DNA of 64,000 nt from positions 62,001 through 126,000 of the forward strand of contig NZ_JADEYC010000014.1 of NCBI RefSeq assembly GCF_015209505.1. The letters are read 5' to 3'. The position numbers and the translations under genes are program-made. Source of the DNA: Saccharopolyspora montiporae (lineage in GTDB: Bacteria; Actinomycetota; Actinomycetes; Mycobacteriales; Pseudonocardiaceae). Position 1 is the first letter of the stretch. Every line of letters starts with the position of its first letter. Below are positions 19,132 to 28,173 of this stretch, piece by piece. A model generated the notes under the pieces. That model saw nothing but the letters and a program-made list of their open reading frames with translations. It had not been told where the DNA came from and did no database searches.

Positions 19132-19466
19132 GCTCGCGCAGGCGCATCTCGGTTGCGTTGGTGGGGTTGATCGCCCTGGTCGTCGTCGGGTGGTTCGTGC
19201 GCGAACACTCCGGGGACACCGCTACCGGGACGCTGCCGCAGGTCCCGGGCGTGGCCGAACACGTCTCCTCAGTACGGGCGCCGGATGACGGCGTCCGGGC
19301 GGGCGAACCGCCGGCCGAACGCGGTGACAACCGCCACGAACACTTCGCCCCGGGGCTCCGATCAGCGGATGGTGGGCTTCACCGGCTGGTCACCGGGGAA
19401 TCATCCGAGGTTTACTACACCAGCGATCAAGACGAATCATCTGTGGTTGTCGACGCCGCGAGTTGA
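19128..19466 (+). CDS. Degenerate membrane-anchored/secreted guanyl-specific RNase (RNase Sa-like)
   Basis: 112-residue protein: an N-terminal signal/anchor (SVALVGLIALVVVGWFV, residues 8-24), a linker, and a C-terminal part aligning with the end of RNase Sa/barnase-type ribonucleases. The blocks DDGV (53-56), HE (70-71), RLVTG (86-90) and YYTSD (96-100) match the RNase order and spacing. The catalytic glutamate (Glu71) and one arginine (Arg86) are kept, but the second arginine is Gly82 and the general-acid histidine is Gln101 (DQDESS in place of DHYxxF), so activity is doubtful. Its 3' end is richer in A/T than its neighbours. The barstar gene follows immediately. Confidence 0.6.
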   Translation: MSSRRRISVALVGLIALVVVGWFVREHSGDTATGTLPQVPGVAEHVSSVRAPDDGVRAGEPPAERGDNRHEHFAPGLRSADGGLHRLVTGESSEVYYTSDQDESSVVVDAAS

Positions 19467-19516
19467 GTGCGATGTTTGCGACGAAATGGGCCAGCAAGGT
19501 GCGGAAGGAGCCGATG

Positions 19517-19885
19517 GTGAGCGAGGTCGAGCGGACGTCCGCTGACATCACCGCGGGCCAGGCCGCACGGGAAGCCGAACAGCGCGGGGCCAGCGTGCAC
19601 GTGCTGGACGGTGCCGAACTGACGAACAAGCGTACGACGCTGGACGGTATCGCTGCCGTGCTCGACTTCCCCGAGTGGACGGGCCGGAACCTGGATGCCC
19701 TCTACGACTGCCTGACGGACCTGTCCTGGCTGCCGGAAGGCGAGCACGTGCTGGTCTGGTCCGGGGCGCAGACCCTGGCCGAGCACGATCCGAAGGCGTT
19801 CCAGCGCATCAAGGCCGTGCTGCAGGACGCCGAACGGAACAGCATGTGCGGGCGGGCCTTCACCGCGGTCGTACCCGCGGGCTGA
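19517..19885 (+). CDS. Barstar family ribonuclease inhibitor
   Basis: 122-residue cytoplasmic inhibitor of barnase/RNase Sa-type enzymes. The inhibitory helix FPEWTGRNLDALYDCL carries both aspartates that in barstar (Asp35, Asp39) fill the RNase active site; barstar's Trp38 is Tyr here. GTG at 19517 was preferred because GGAAGGAG lies 6 bases upstream; ATG at 19514 and a TTG at 19463 overlapping the RNase stop are alternatives. It is the last gene of the membrane protein-RNase-barstar operon. The inhibitor looks functional although its neighbouring RNase does not. Confidence 0.85.
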   Translation: MSEVERTSADITAGQAAREAEQRGASVHVLDGAELTNKRTTLDGIAAVLDFPEWTGRNLDALYDCLTDLSWLPEGEHVLVWSGAQTLAEHDPKAFQRIKAVLQDAERNSMCGRAFTAVVPAG

Positions 19886-19900
19886 ACCGCCGCAACGACG

Positions 19901-19934
19901 AGGGCGCCCAGCTCCGAGCAGGAGAGGGCGCCCT
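19901..19934. terminator. Bidirectional terminator between barstar and the enoyl-CoA hydratase gene
   Basis: 9-bp stem AGGGCGCCC / GGGCGCCCT with a 16-base loop that can itself pair CTCC with GGAG, followed by TTT. It lies between convergent genes. Confidence 0.75.
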
Positions 19935-19945
19935 TTCGCGTGCGC

Positions 19946-20728
19946 TCAGGCCTTCGGCGCGGCCCCGGGCACCCAGGCGGGCTTGCGCTTCTCGGCGAAG
20001 GCCCGCATGCCCTCCTGGCCCTCCGCACCGGCGAAGTGCTCGGCGGAGAGCTCCAGCATGTGTTCGAACGCCGGGCCCATCCCGTCCGGCCGCGGGCTGG
20101 TGAGCATCTCCTTGGTGGCCGCCAGCGCGTTCGGCCCGCCCATGGCCAGCATGTCCGTGTACCGGGCTACTTCGGTGCTCAGCACGTCGGCGGGCACCGC
20201 CGAGTTGATCAGGCCGATCTCCGCGGCCCGGCGCGCGTCGAAGGTCTCGCCGGTCAGGAACAGCTCGTGCGCCGGGCGGGACTGCAGCCGGGGCAGCACC
20301 GTCACCGAGATGACCGCGGGCACCACGCCGATGCGCACCTCGGAGAAGGCGAACGTCGCCGAATCCACCGCCACCGCGATGTCGCAGGCCGCGGCGATCC
20401 CGACCCCGCCTGCCCGCGCGGGACCGCCCAGCTGGGCCACCACCGGCTTCGGGCAGGTCCAGATCTGCTCCAGGATCGCCGGGAACTCCTGGACGCCCTG
20501 CTCCTCGGAGTCCGCCGAGCGGGATTCCTTGAGGTCCATGCCCGAGCAGAACACCGGGCCGGTGTGCGCCAGGACGATCACGCGGACCGCGTCGTCGGCG
20601 ATCGAGGTGCTGAGGTGCTCGGGCAGTTCGCGGCGCAGCTGGGTGGACAGCGCGTTGCGGTTGTGCGGCGAATCCAGCGTGATCGTCGCGACGCCGTCGG
20701 CCACGGTCAGGTGTACGAGTTCGTCCAT
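19946..20728 (-). CDS. Enoyl-CoA hydratase/isomerase family protein
   Basis: Crotonase-fold protein of 260 residues. It has the oxyanion-hole segments VFCSGMDLKESR and GGPARAGGVGIAAACDIAVA and the family C-terminus (EGMRAFAEKRKPAW). One catalytic glutamate of true hydratases is expected in the segment EVRIGVVPAVIS, where the sequence keeps an E at SEVRIG; substrate remains unknown. The ATG at 20728 is preceded by TAACGT at leaderless distance. It may complement the valine operon upstream, which lacks a hydratase, but the opposite strand placement makes that speculative. Confidence 0.82.
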   Translation of the reverse strand: MDELVHLTVADGVATITLDSPHNRNALSTQLRRELPEHLSTSIADDAVRVIVLAHTGPVFCSGMDLKESRSADSEEQGVQEFPAILEQIWTCPKPVVAQLGGPARAGGVGIAAACDIAVAVDSATFAFSEVRIGVVPAVISVTVLPRLQSRPAHELFLTGETFDARRAAEIGLINSAVPADVLSTEVARYTDMLAMGGPNALAATKEMLTSPRPDGMGPAFEHMLELSAEHFAGAEGQEGMRAFAEKRKPAWVPGAAPKA

Positions 20729-20735
20729 GGTCGGC

Positions 20736-20741
20736 ACGTTA
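20736..20741 (-). promoter_or_regulatory. Putative -10 box (leaderless start) of the enoyl-CoA hydratase gene
   Basis: TAACGT on the minus strand ends 7 bases before the ATG at 20728. Confidence 0.5.
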
Positions 20742-20794
20742 TCGCCTGCCCGGCCGCGCAGGGGGTCCGGTGAGCGACATCGCACTCCGCCGGA

Positions 20795-23164
20795 TCACGT
20801 GGCCGGGTAGCGGTCCGCCCAGTCCGGCGGGCGTGGGCCGAACTCCAGCACCGCGTCCTGCGCGAGGGATTCGATCACCTCGTGCAGCTCCAGCTCCGCG
20901 GTCCACTGTTCGGCGATGCGCGGCGCCCCCAGCCAGGCGCCGGACAGACCGCCCGCAACGGCGCCGGTGGTACCGCTGTTGCCCGAGTGGTTCACCGCCA
21001 GCCGCACCGCGGTGTCGAAGTCGCCGTCGGCCGCCAGCGCCGCGTACAGGCCGATGGCCAGCGCGTCCACCGCGGTCCATCCGCTGCCCAGCGCTCGCTC
21101 CAGGGCGGGCGGATCCACCGGTCCCGTGCCGGCCAACCGGACGGCCGCATCGATCCGCCGGGAGACCTCCTGGTGCTCGGCGTGCCCGGACAGCTCGTCG
21201 AGCACCGCCTGGACCGCAGCGGGCAGCGGATCCCCGTGCATCGTGCGGGACACCAGCAGCGCGAGCGCCCCCGCGCTGTACCAGGCCGAGCGGTGGCCGT
21301 GCGTGAGCGCCGCGGTGCGCATGCCGAGCCGGAACACCTCGCCGGGCTCAGCGCTCCACAGCGCGGCGGGTACCGAGCGCACGACTGCGCTGCTGCCGCG
21401 GGAATCGGACACCGGGTGCTCCGGATCACCCATCGGCTGCTGGCCCTTGGCGAAGGCGATGAGCGTGCGCATCATCGTGCGGCCGGGGTTCCGGGTCTGG
21501 AACAGGGCCCGCTGCTGCACCAGCCAGCCGTCCGGGTGCGGCGTGCCGGTGTGGAACTCGCCGGCCGCGCGCGGCCAGCTCAGGTGCTGGGTGTGTAGCC
21601 AGCGCTGGTAGGCGTGCTGGACGTGCCGCGCCGGATCCTGCAGCCCGGTGGTGCGGCGGGCGACGTTGGCGCGGATCGTGCCCTCCAGCGAGAACAGCAG
21701 CAGCTGGCTGTCGCTGCCCAACCGCCCCGAGGGGTGCCCGGCCCGGACGTAGGAGCGCAGGCCGTCGTCGCCGTGCCGCGCGTGGATCTCGTCCCAGTTC
21801 TCCGCCGACACCGGCATGCCCAGCGCCTCGCCGACCGCGCAGCCCAGCACCGCTCCGAGGAAGCGTTCCCGCGCCGAGGCCAGCCGGGGCACCGCACCAA
21901 GCCCGGTGCGGTAGTCGGGGGCGGCCGCGGCCGTCGGTTCGGCGGTCTCGGTCAGCGGGTAGCGGCGCTCCCAGTCCGGCGATTCATCCGGTTCCGGGCC
22001 GAATTCGGTGACCGCGTCGGTGGCCAGCCGTTCGACGGTGCTGCGCACCGGCAACCGGTCCAGCCAGGACCGCGGGATCCCGGCGGCGCCGTGCCGCGCA
22101 CCCAGCAGCTGCCCGCACACCAGCGCCGCAGACGCCGTGTCCCCGCCGTGGTCGGCGGCCGCGCGCACGGCGGCGGCGAAGTCATCCGGGCTGCTGGCCG
22201 CCGCACGCACCGCCACGGTCAGCGCGTCCAGCCCGCTGCGACCCGGCCGGGCGGCGTCGAATTCCGCGCGGGCCGGTCGGCTCCCGGCCGGGCTGAGCCG
22301 ACCGTGGCGCAGGGCGCGCTCCAGCGGTGCGCGGCCCGCCTGCCAGCCGGTGATGGCGTGCCGCACCGCGGTGTCCAGGTCGTGCCCGCGCAGCAGGTGC
22401 AGCACCGCGACCGCCAGCGCCCCGGCCGGGTTGTGCCCGTCCGGGTGGCCGTGCGTGATCGCGGCCAGATCCCCGCCGAGCGCGAACACCGTTCCGGGAT
22501 CGGCCGACCACAGCGCGGCCAGCGGTCCCAGGCCGACCGCCGCGGCGGATCCGGTCCGGTTGATCGGCTGCCTGCGGGTGCCGGGCGGCTGCCCGCCGCC
22601 GATGCGCGCCATCGCGGTCAGCAGCGCCGGATCGTCGCTGCTGCGCGAGCGCAGGTCCTGCTGCGCGACGAGCCAACCGTTCGGCCGCTGCCCGTCCGCG
22701 CCGCAGTCGGCCCAGGCGACCCCGCGGGTGTGCAGCCAGCGGCGCAGCCCGCCGACCGCACCGGACACCGGGTCGCCCTCGCCGGTGGAGCGGGCCGCGG
22801 TGTGCGCCCGGACGAGTCCTTCCAGGACGAACAGGGCCGCGGTGCTGCGCTGGCCGAGTTGCCCGCCCAACGCGTGCGATTCGGCGGCCGCGCCGCCGAG
22901 CAGCATCCCCAGCAGGCGTGCCGGTGCGCGGGCCGGGACGCCGTCCCGGTCGGCCAGCCCGGTCGCCGGTACCGGCGCGGACGGATCGGCCAGCAGCAGG
23001 TGCCGCAGGTCGTCCGCCCACAGCGGACGTCGGGATGGCTGCTCCTGCCAGCCCCGCCAGGTGGCCAGCAGCTGCTGCTCGACCGGATCGCCGGTGCCGC
23101 GGCGGGTGCGCCGCCAGGCGTTCAGCAGTGCGCGTTCCGTCTCGTCCAGCCGAAGTTCGTCCAC
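20795..23164 (-). CDS. Two-domain ADP-ribosylglycohydrolase-like protein
   Basis: 789 residues with a short helical N-terminus (ETERALLNAWRRTRR) and two tandem ARH folds, about residues 82-402 and 432-786. Each shows the family landmarks RWLHT, GWLV, THGH and NHSG/DHGG followed by a GALxGAxxG-type helix. The metal-binding motifs are eroded: in the first domain the TDDT position reads GQRS and the DxD site GGDTAS; in the second GSDS and SGNSGT. Loss of these residues predicts weak or no hydrolase activity. GTG at 23164 begins 8 bases after the stop of the preceding three-domain gene, so the two are one operon. Possibly a pseudoenzyme that binds ADP-ribosylated targets. Confidence 0.75.
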   Translation of the reverse strand: MDELRLDETERALLNAWRRTRRGTGDPVEQQLLATWRGWQEQPSRRPLWADDLRHLLLADPSAPVPATGLADRDGVPARAPARLLGMLLGGAAAESHALGGQLGQRSTAALFVLEGLVRAHTAARSTGEGDPVSGAVGGLRRWLHTRGVAWADCGADGQRPNGWLVAQQDLRSRSSDDPALLTAMARIGGGQPPGTRRQPINRTGSAAAVGLGPLAALWSADPGTVFALGGDLAAITHGHPDGHNPAGALAVAVLHLLRGHDLDTAVRHAITGWQAGRAPLERALRHGRLSPAGSRPARAEFDAARPGRSGLDALTVAVRAAASSPDDFAAAVRAAADHGGDTASAALVCGQLLGARHGAAGIPRSWLDRLPVRSTVERLATDAVTEFGPEPDESPDWERRYPLTETAEPTAAAAPDYRTGLGAVPRLASARERFLGAVLGCAVGEALGMPVSAENWDEIHARHGDDGLRSYVRAGHPSGRLGSDSQLLLFSLEGTIRANVARRTTGLQDPARHVQHAYQRWLHTQHLSWPRAAGEFHTGTPHPDGWLVQQRALFQTRNPGRTMMRTLIAFAKGQQPMGDPEHPVSDSRGSSAVVRSVPAALWSAEPGEVFRLGMRTAALTHGHRSAWYSAGALALLVSRTMHGDPLPAAVQAVLDELSGHAEHQEVSRRIDAAVRLAGTGPVDPPALERALGSGWTAVDALAIGLYAALAADGDFDTAVRLAVNHSGNSGTTGAVAGGLSGAWLGAPRIAEQWTAELELHEVIESLAQDAVLEFGPRPPDWADRYPAT

Positions 23165-23171
23165 AGTGGCC

Positions 23172-26100
23172 TTATCCCAGGTAGCGCTGCGCCCACTCGG
23201 GTGCGGATTCGTGCGGTGCGATCTCGCTGCCGATCCGGCCCGCATCGGCGACCAGGCCCTCCAGCAGCGGGCCCAGTTCGAGGCACTCGGCCCAGTCCTG
23301 CGGGATCGCTCCGGTGCCGCGCGCGGTGCCCAGCAGCGCCCCGCACAGCGCGGCCGTGGCGGCCGAGTTGCCGCTGTGCGTGGCGGCCAGGACCACCGCG
23401 TCCCGGAACGAGTTCGGGTGCGACAGCGCTGCGGCGACCGCGATCCCCAGCGCCTGCGGGGCCCGCCAGCCGTCGCCGAGCTCCTCCAGGTCCTCCGGGG
23501 CGGCCGGACCGCCCGCACCGGCCTCCAGCGCGGCGCGCAAGCACCGGGCCGTGGTTCCGGCGCCCTCCAACTGGTCCAGCTCGGCCAACACCGCGTGCAC
23601 CGCCTCGACCAGCGTGCGGCCGTCGTGCAGCGCGGCGACCATCCCGGCGACGGCGCCCGCGGGCAGGTAGCCGTCCGGATGGCCGTGCGTGAGCACGCCC
23701 AGCTCGACGCCGGCCTCCAGCGCCGTGGCCGTGCTGTCCGCGTGCAGGCCGACCACCGCGCTGCGCACCGCCGCCTCCGGGGAATCCGCCGCGTTCGGCG
23801 GGTCGGCCGGAGTGGGTGCGGCGCCGCCCTGCCACCGGGCGGTCGCGGAAACCGTTGCACTGTCCGGGAAGCGCTGCACCTGCAGTACCTGCTCGGCGGC
23901 GAGTTCACCCGCGGGCAGCACCGGCTGCAGCGGTGCGCCCTGGGTCAGCAGCCAGTGCTGCAGGGTCGCCTGCACCAGGCCCTGCCGGTGCACCGGGATC
24001 CCGCGCGCCGCCGACCGGGCCTGCGCGCGCAGCAGCCCGTCCAGCACGAACACCGATTGCTGCGCGGCGGCGGTCGCCGCACCGCGCCGGCCGAGCAGCT
24101 CGTCGGGCTCGGTCAGGCCGTCCGGGTGCTGCTGCCGGATCTCGGCCAGGCCGGTGAACACCCAGGGCGCCCCCAGCGCATCCCCGGCCGCGGTGCCCAG
24201 CGCGCAGCCCGCGAGGCGCTCCTGCGAGCTCAGCTGCACCTGCTGCTCGGCCGCGAGCTCGGCCGGCTCCTCGGCCGGCTCGACGGCCTCGCCCACCAGC
24301 TGCGCGGCCCGCTCCGCGCCGAACGCCTCCACGAGCAGGTTGCGCAGCCCGTGGGTCAGCTCGGGGCTGCCCTCCTCGTTGTCCCGGAAGCGCCGCCACG
24401 CGGTGAGCAGCTGCAGCTCCTCATCGGACAGCCCTTCGTCCTGCGCCGCATCGGGTGCGGCTGACGGTGGCTCGCTCTCGGGTGCGGGATGCGGTTCGAC
24501 GCCGTCCTCCTCGATCGGGGAGCCGTCCGCGGCCGCGGGCTGGGGCTCATCGGGAACGTCCGCGGGTGCGGGAGGTTCCGGGTCGCCGACGGGGTAGCGC
24601 TCCAGCCACTCGGCGTCGTCCGGCGGTTCGGGCCCGAACTCGCGGACCGCGTCCAGCGCGAGCTGCTCGATCACCTCGTGCAGCTCCAGTCCGGCGCGCC
24701 AGTCGGCCGGGATGGCGGCCGAGGTGTGCGCGGCACCCATGATGTTGCCGCAGATCGCCGCCGAGGAGTCGCTGTCCCCGGAGTGGTTCGCGGCCAGCAG
24801 CACCGCGTCGGCGAACGACTCCGGGTGGGTCAGCGCCGCGCACACCGCGATCGCCAGCGCCTGCTCGCCGTACCCGCCGACGCCGAGCCGCTCCTGGATC
24901 TGCTCCGGGGTCGGCGTCCCCGCCGTGGCCAGGTCGATCGCCTGGCGCAGCGCGGTGCTGGTCTCCTCGTGACCGTCCCATTCGGACAGTTCGGTCAGCG
25001 CCCGATCCACGGCTTCCGGCAGCGACCGGTCCGCCAGCAGCTGGTGCACCAGGACGGCCAGCGCGCCGGCGGGCAGGTAGCCGCTCGGGTGGCCGTGCGT
25101 GAGCACCGCGGTCAGCGCTCCGACCTGGAACACCTCCGCGCAGTCTCCGCTCCACAGCCCGGCCGGGGCCGCGCGCATCACCCCGCCGCACCCCTTCGAC
25201 TCGTTGAGCCGGTTGCTGAACGAGGCGCGCGGGGTGCCCGCGGCGTAACCGTGCAGCGCCTGGATGCACGTGGTGCCCGGGGCGCGGCGGACGAACAGGC
25301 CCTTCTGCCGGATCAGCCAGCCGTCCGGTTGCGCCCCGGCCAGCGGCCCGCCCGAATCGCGCCAGTCGAAACCCTGGGTGTGCAGCCAGCGCTGGTACGC
25401 CTGCTGCACCTGGGCGCCGGGTTCGTTCTCCCCGTGCAGCCTGCGCCGGATGTTCGCACGGATCAGGCCGTCCAGGGTGAACAGCGTCATCTGCGTCTCG
25501 TCGCTGATCGACCCGGGGTGCGGGCCGGTCGGGCCGGTGACCCCGTCCGGGCCGTGCTCGGCGCGGATCTGTTCCAGCGAGGCGTCCTCGACCGGGTAGC
25601 CGAGCGCGTCGCCGACCGCGCCGCCGAGCAGCAGACCCAGCACCCTGCGCTGCACCGGATCGTCCGGATCGCGCAGCGCGGCGGCGTTCTCCTGTCCGAC
25701 GAGTTCCGCGGCACCCGCGGCGTCCAGGTCGGCGGCGGCGGGCAGTTCCACCGACTCGGCACCCGCCAGCGGATCGCCGTCGGACTCCTCGGAACCCGTC
25801 TGCGGGGCGGTGAACTGCGTTCCGGTCGAGAAGTCCTGCGGGTCGGCGGCCCCGATGTCCTGCGGCGCCTGCGGGACGGCCGCGGCCACCGGTTGCGCGG
25901 CGTCGTCCTCGTCAACCGGATCGTCCGGTTCCACCAGCGGCAACGTGCTGGTGAAGTCCAGGCCCGCGGCGGCTCCCGCGACGGGATAGCGCGCGCGCCA
26001 CCGCGCGGTGGCGGGCGGTTCCGGCCCGAACTCGCGCAACCCGTCGGCGGCGAGCTCGCGGAGCAGCGCGTGCTGCTTGAGGTCGCGCAACCACAGGCCG

Positions 26101-27932
26101 GGCACCGAGGACGCGCCGTGCTGCGCGCCGACCAGGTTGCCGCACAGCGCGCCGGTCGAGTCGCTGTTGCCGGAGTGGTTCACCGCGAGCATCACGGCGG
26201 GCGCGATGCCGTCGGTGCTCAGCGCCGCGCACACCGCCACGGCCAGCGCCTCGTGCCCGGACCAACCGCCGCCGAGCTCGTCCTTGAGCTGCTCTGGCGT
26301 CGGGCGGCCGCGCGATGCCAGGTCGACGGCCGCCTGCAGTGCCGCATCGGTCTCCTCGTGCCCGGCGAACGCGGTGAGCAGTTCGCGGGCGCGTTTGACC
26401 GCGTCGGGCAGCTCCTCGCCGCGCAGCAGCCGGTGCACCAGGAACGCGTGCACGCCCGCCGGGAGGTAGCCCGCGGGGTGCGCGCAGGTCAGCGCCGCGG
26501 TCGCCGCGGCCAGTTCGAAGACCTCGCGCGGGTCCTCGGACCACAGCGCCACCGGCGCGGCGCGCACCACCCCGCTGCAGTCCTGCGCCTCGTTGATCGG
26601 GCGGTCGAAGGTCCCGGGAACGCCCACCGAAGCGAACTCGCGCAACGCGCTGATGCACGCGGCGGAGGGTGAGCGCACCGCGAACAGCTCGGAGCGGCCG
26701 ATCAGCCACCCGGTCGGTTCCGGTTCGTGCTCGGCGAACGGCCCGGCCACCCGCGACCACGCGTAGCCTTGGGTGTGCAGCCAGCGCTGGTAGGCCAGCT
26801 GGACCGCAGCGAGCGGGCCGCCGTGCCCGTCCCGTTCCGCGCCGTGCCCCCGGATCAGCCCTTCCAGCGTGAAGGCGGCCAGCTGCGTGTCGTCGGTGAA
26901 CTCGCCCGGGTGCTCACCGGAGCGGTCGTACTCGGTCACGCCCGCGCTGCCGAACCGGCTGCGGATCTGGTCGACGGGGTAGAACTCCACCGGAGCGCCC
27001 AGCGCGTCGCCGACGGCCCCGGCCAGCACCGACCCCAGGAACCGCTGGCCGAAGTCGGTGTCCAGGACGTCGCCATCGGCGTCCTCGTCCGCGGGCGCAT
27101 GCGGTTCCGCGGGGGTTTCGGCCGGTTCCGCGGGGGTTCCCGTCGGGTCCGCGGGGGCTTCCGCGGGTGCCTCGCCGCTGGCCGGGCGCGCATCGATGCT
27201 GACCGCGGGCGGGGCGAACGTCTTGGTGTCCCCGCCGGTTTCCGGTTCCGGGGCCGCGGGCGTGGGCTCCACCGCCACCGGGGCCTTGGGCGGTTCGACC
27301 CGGGGCTGCTGCGGGACCGCGGGCGCGGCGGCCGGTGCGGCGCCGAGGGCCTTCGGTGCCGCAGCCGCGGCGGCTCGGACCAGGTCCTCGCCGGGCAGGC
27401 GCACCTTGATCTGGCTGGTCGGGTTGACCTGGATGTCCACGCCCTGCAGGCCCAGCCCGGCGAGCTTGCGCCCGGTGAGCCGCTGCCAGCTGGACCAGTT
27501 GGGCGGCAGGAACGAGTCCGACGTGAATACCTGCAGCTGCCTGCGCCCGGATTCGTGCTCGCCGGTGATCAGGGCGCCGTTCGACGGCTGCGCGTGCAGG
27601 ATCAGCTCAGCGTCGAGCATCGCGCCCAGCAGCGTGTGGCCCTGCGCGTAGCCGGTGGTGGTGAGCTGCAGCGCGCGTTCCACGTCGTTGGTGGGCGCGG
27701 GTAACCGCAGCGCCACCGGTGAGGGCCGGTAGTTCGGGTTGGGTGAGAAGTCGTCGGTGACGGCGCCCTTCTCGTCCACCCGGTAGCCGCCGATGAAGCC
27801 CCACGGCGGGACTTCGGCGTTCGGGTCGGTGAAGATGGGGTCGACCACGTACAGCCAGGAGTTGGGCTGCTTCGTGGCCTGTTCCCGCATCGCGGGGGTC
27901 ACGACGGGTCTGCTCGACTGCTGCGTGTTCAT
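23172..27932 (-). CDS. Three-domain ADP-ribosylglycohydrolase-like protein with SseB-like N-terminus
   Basis: 1586 residues. Residues 20-190 form a domain (NSWLYVVDPIFTDPNAEVPP; VFTSDSF; VDIQVNPTSQIKVRLPGEDL) resembling SseB-like and type VII secretion-associated proteins; 190-290 is a Pro/Ala/Glu linker. Three ARH folds follow: about 295-650, 760-1115 and 1238-1586. Domain 1 keeps the Mg-binding TDDT (346-349) but has N589-S-D591 at the second site. Domain 2 has SDET (810-813) but keeps D1053-S-D1055. Domain 3 has lost both (AQQS; GNSAAT). ADP-ribosylglycohydrolases normally are about 300-350 residues and single-domain. ATG at 27932 was chosen over an in-frame upstream ATG because the extension is only basic residues. 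Function is unknown; reversal or recognition of ADP-ribosylation is the best guess. Confidence 0.8.
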   Translation of the reverse strand: MNTQQSSRPVVTPAMREQATKQPNSWLYVVDPIFTDPNAEVPPWGFIGGYRVDEKGAVTDDFSPNPNYRPSPVALRLPAPTNDVERALQLTTTGYAQGHTLLGAMLDAELILHAQPSNGALITGEHESGRRQLQVFTSDSFLPPNWSSWQRLTGRKLAGLGLQGVDIQVNPTSQIKVRLPGEDLVRAAAAAAPKALGAAPAAAPAVPQQPRVEPPKAPVAVEPTPAAPEPETGGDTKTFAPPAVSIDARPASGEAPAEAPADPTGTPAEPAETPAEPHAPADEDADGDVLDTDFGQRFLGSVLAGAVGDALGAPVEFYPVDQIRSRFGSAGVTEYDRSGEHPGEFTDDTQLAAFTLEGLIRGHGAERDGHGGPLAAVQLAYQRWLHTQGYAWSRVAGPFAEHEPEPTGWLIGRSELFAVRSPSAACISALREFASVGVPGTFDRPINEAQDCSGVVRAAPVALWSEDPREVFELAAATAALTCAHPAGYLPAGVHAFLVHRLLRGEELPDAVKRARELLTAFAGHEETDAALQAAVDLASRGRPTPEQLKDELGGGWSGHEALAVAVCAALSTDGIAPAVMLAVNHSGNSDSTGALCGNLVGAQHGASSVPGLWLRDLKQHALLRELAADGLREFGPEPPATARWRARYPVAGAAAGLDFTSTLPLVEPDDPVDEDDAAQPVAAAVPQAPQDIGAADPQDFSTGTQFTAPQTGSEESDGDPLAGAESVELPAAADLDAAGAAELVGQENAAALRDPDDPVQRRVLGLLLGGAVGDALGYPVEDASLEQIRAEHGPDGVTGPTGPHPGSISDETQMTLFTLDGLIRANIRRRLHGENEPGAQVQQAYQRWLHTQGFDWRDSGGPLAGAQPDGWLIRQKGLFVRRAPGTTCIQALHGYAAGTPRASFSNRLNESKGCGGVMRAAPAGLWSGDCAEVFQVGALTAVLTHGHPSGYLPAGALAVLVHQLLADRSLPEAVDRALTELSEWDGHEETSTALRQAIDLATAGTPTPEQIQERLGVGGYGEQALAIAVCAALTHPESFADAVLLAANHSGDSDSSAAICGNIMGAAHTSAAIPADWRAGLELHEVIEQLALDAVREFGPEPPDDAEWLERYPVGDPEPPAPADVPDEPQPAAADGSPIEEDGVEPHPAPESEPPSAAPDAAQDEGLSDEELQLLTAWRRFRDNEEGSPELTHGLRNLLVEAFGAERAAQLVGEAVEPAEEPAELAAEQQVQLSSQERLAGCALGTAAGDALGAPWVFTGLAEIRQQHPDGLTEPDELLGRRGAATAAAQQSVFVLDGLLRAQARSAARGIPVHRQGLVQATLQHWLLTQGAPLQPVLPAGELAAEQVLQVQRFPDSATVSATARWQGGAAPTPADPPNAADSPEAAVRSAVVGLHADSTATALEAGVELGVLTHGHPDGYLPAGAVAGMVAALHDGRTLVEAVHAVLAELDQLEGAGTTARCLRAALEAGAGGPAAPEDLEELGDGWRAPQALGIAVAAALSHPNSFRDAVVLAATHSGNSAATAALCGALLGTARGTGAIPQDWAECLELGPLLEGLVADAGRIGSEIAPHESAPEWAQRYLG

Positions 27933-28033
27933 CTCGCGCTGTCCCCGACTCCTCATCCGGCCTCGCATTGCTCGCCCCCCACCAGCGGTCCCAGGCAGTA
28001 GCGGGCTGGACGTCCGGCATGTGCCCGTCCAAC

Positions 28034-28050
28034 GGGAACGGCCGGTTCCC
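28034..28050. promoter_or_regulatory. Inverted repeat upstream of the ARH operon
   Basis: GGGAAC and GTTCCC separated by 5 bases, about 100 bp upstream of the three-domain ARH gene. It could be an operator or a weak terminator of the upstream small gene; nothing else in 27933-28173 looks like a gene. Confidence 0.3.
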
Positions 28051-28173
28051 AGCCCGCCGCTGATCTCACTGTCTCATGAGCGTCCGGAGCCGAGTTCGGC
28101 GATCGCGCCAACGGGTGGGCGACGCCGCGCAGCGCGGAGCCGTTTTGTGCCGGATGTCCGATCGTGCGGCGGT

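Noticed and set aside
28034..28050. SigR/SigU-type -35 (GGGAAC) before the ARH genes
   Set aside because: No GTT at 18-19 bases in the correct orientation; the simple dyad explanation is kept.
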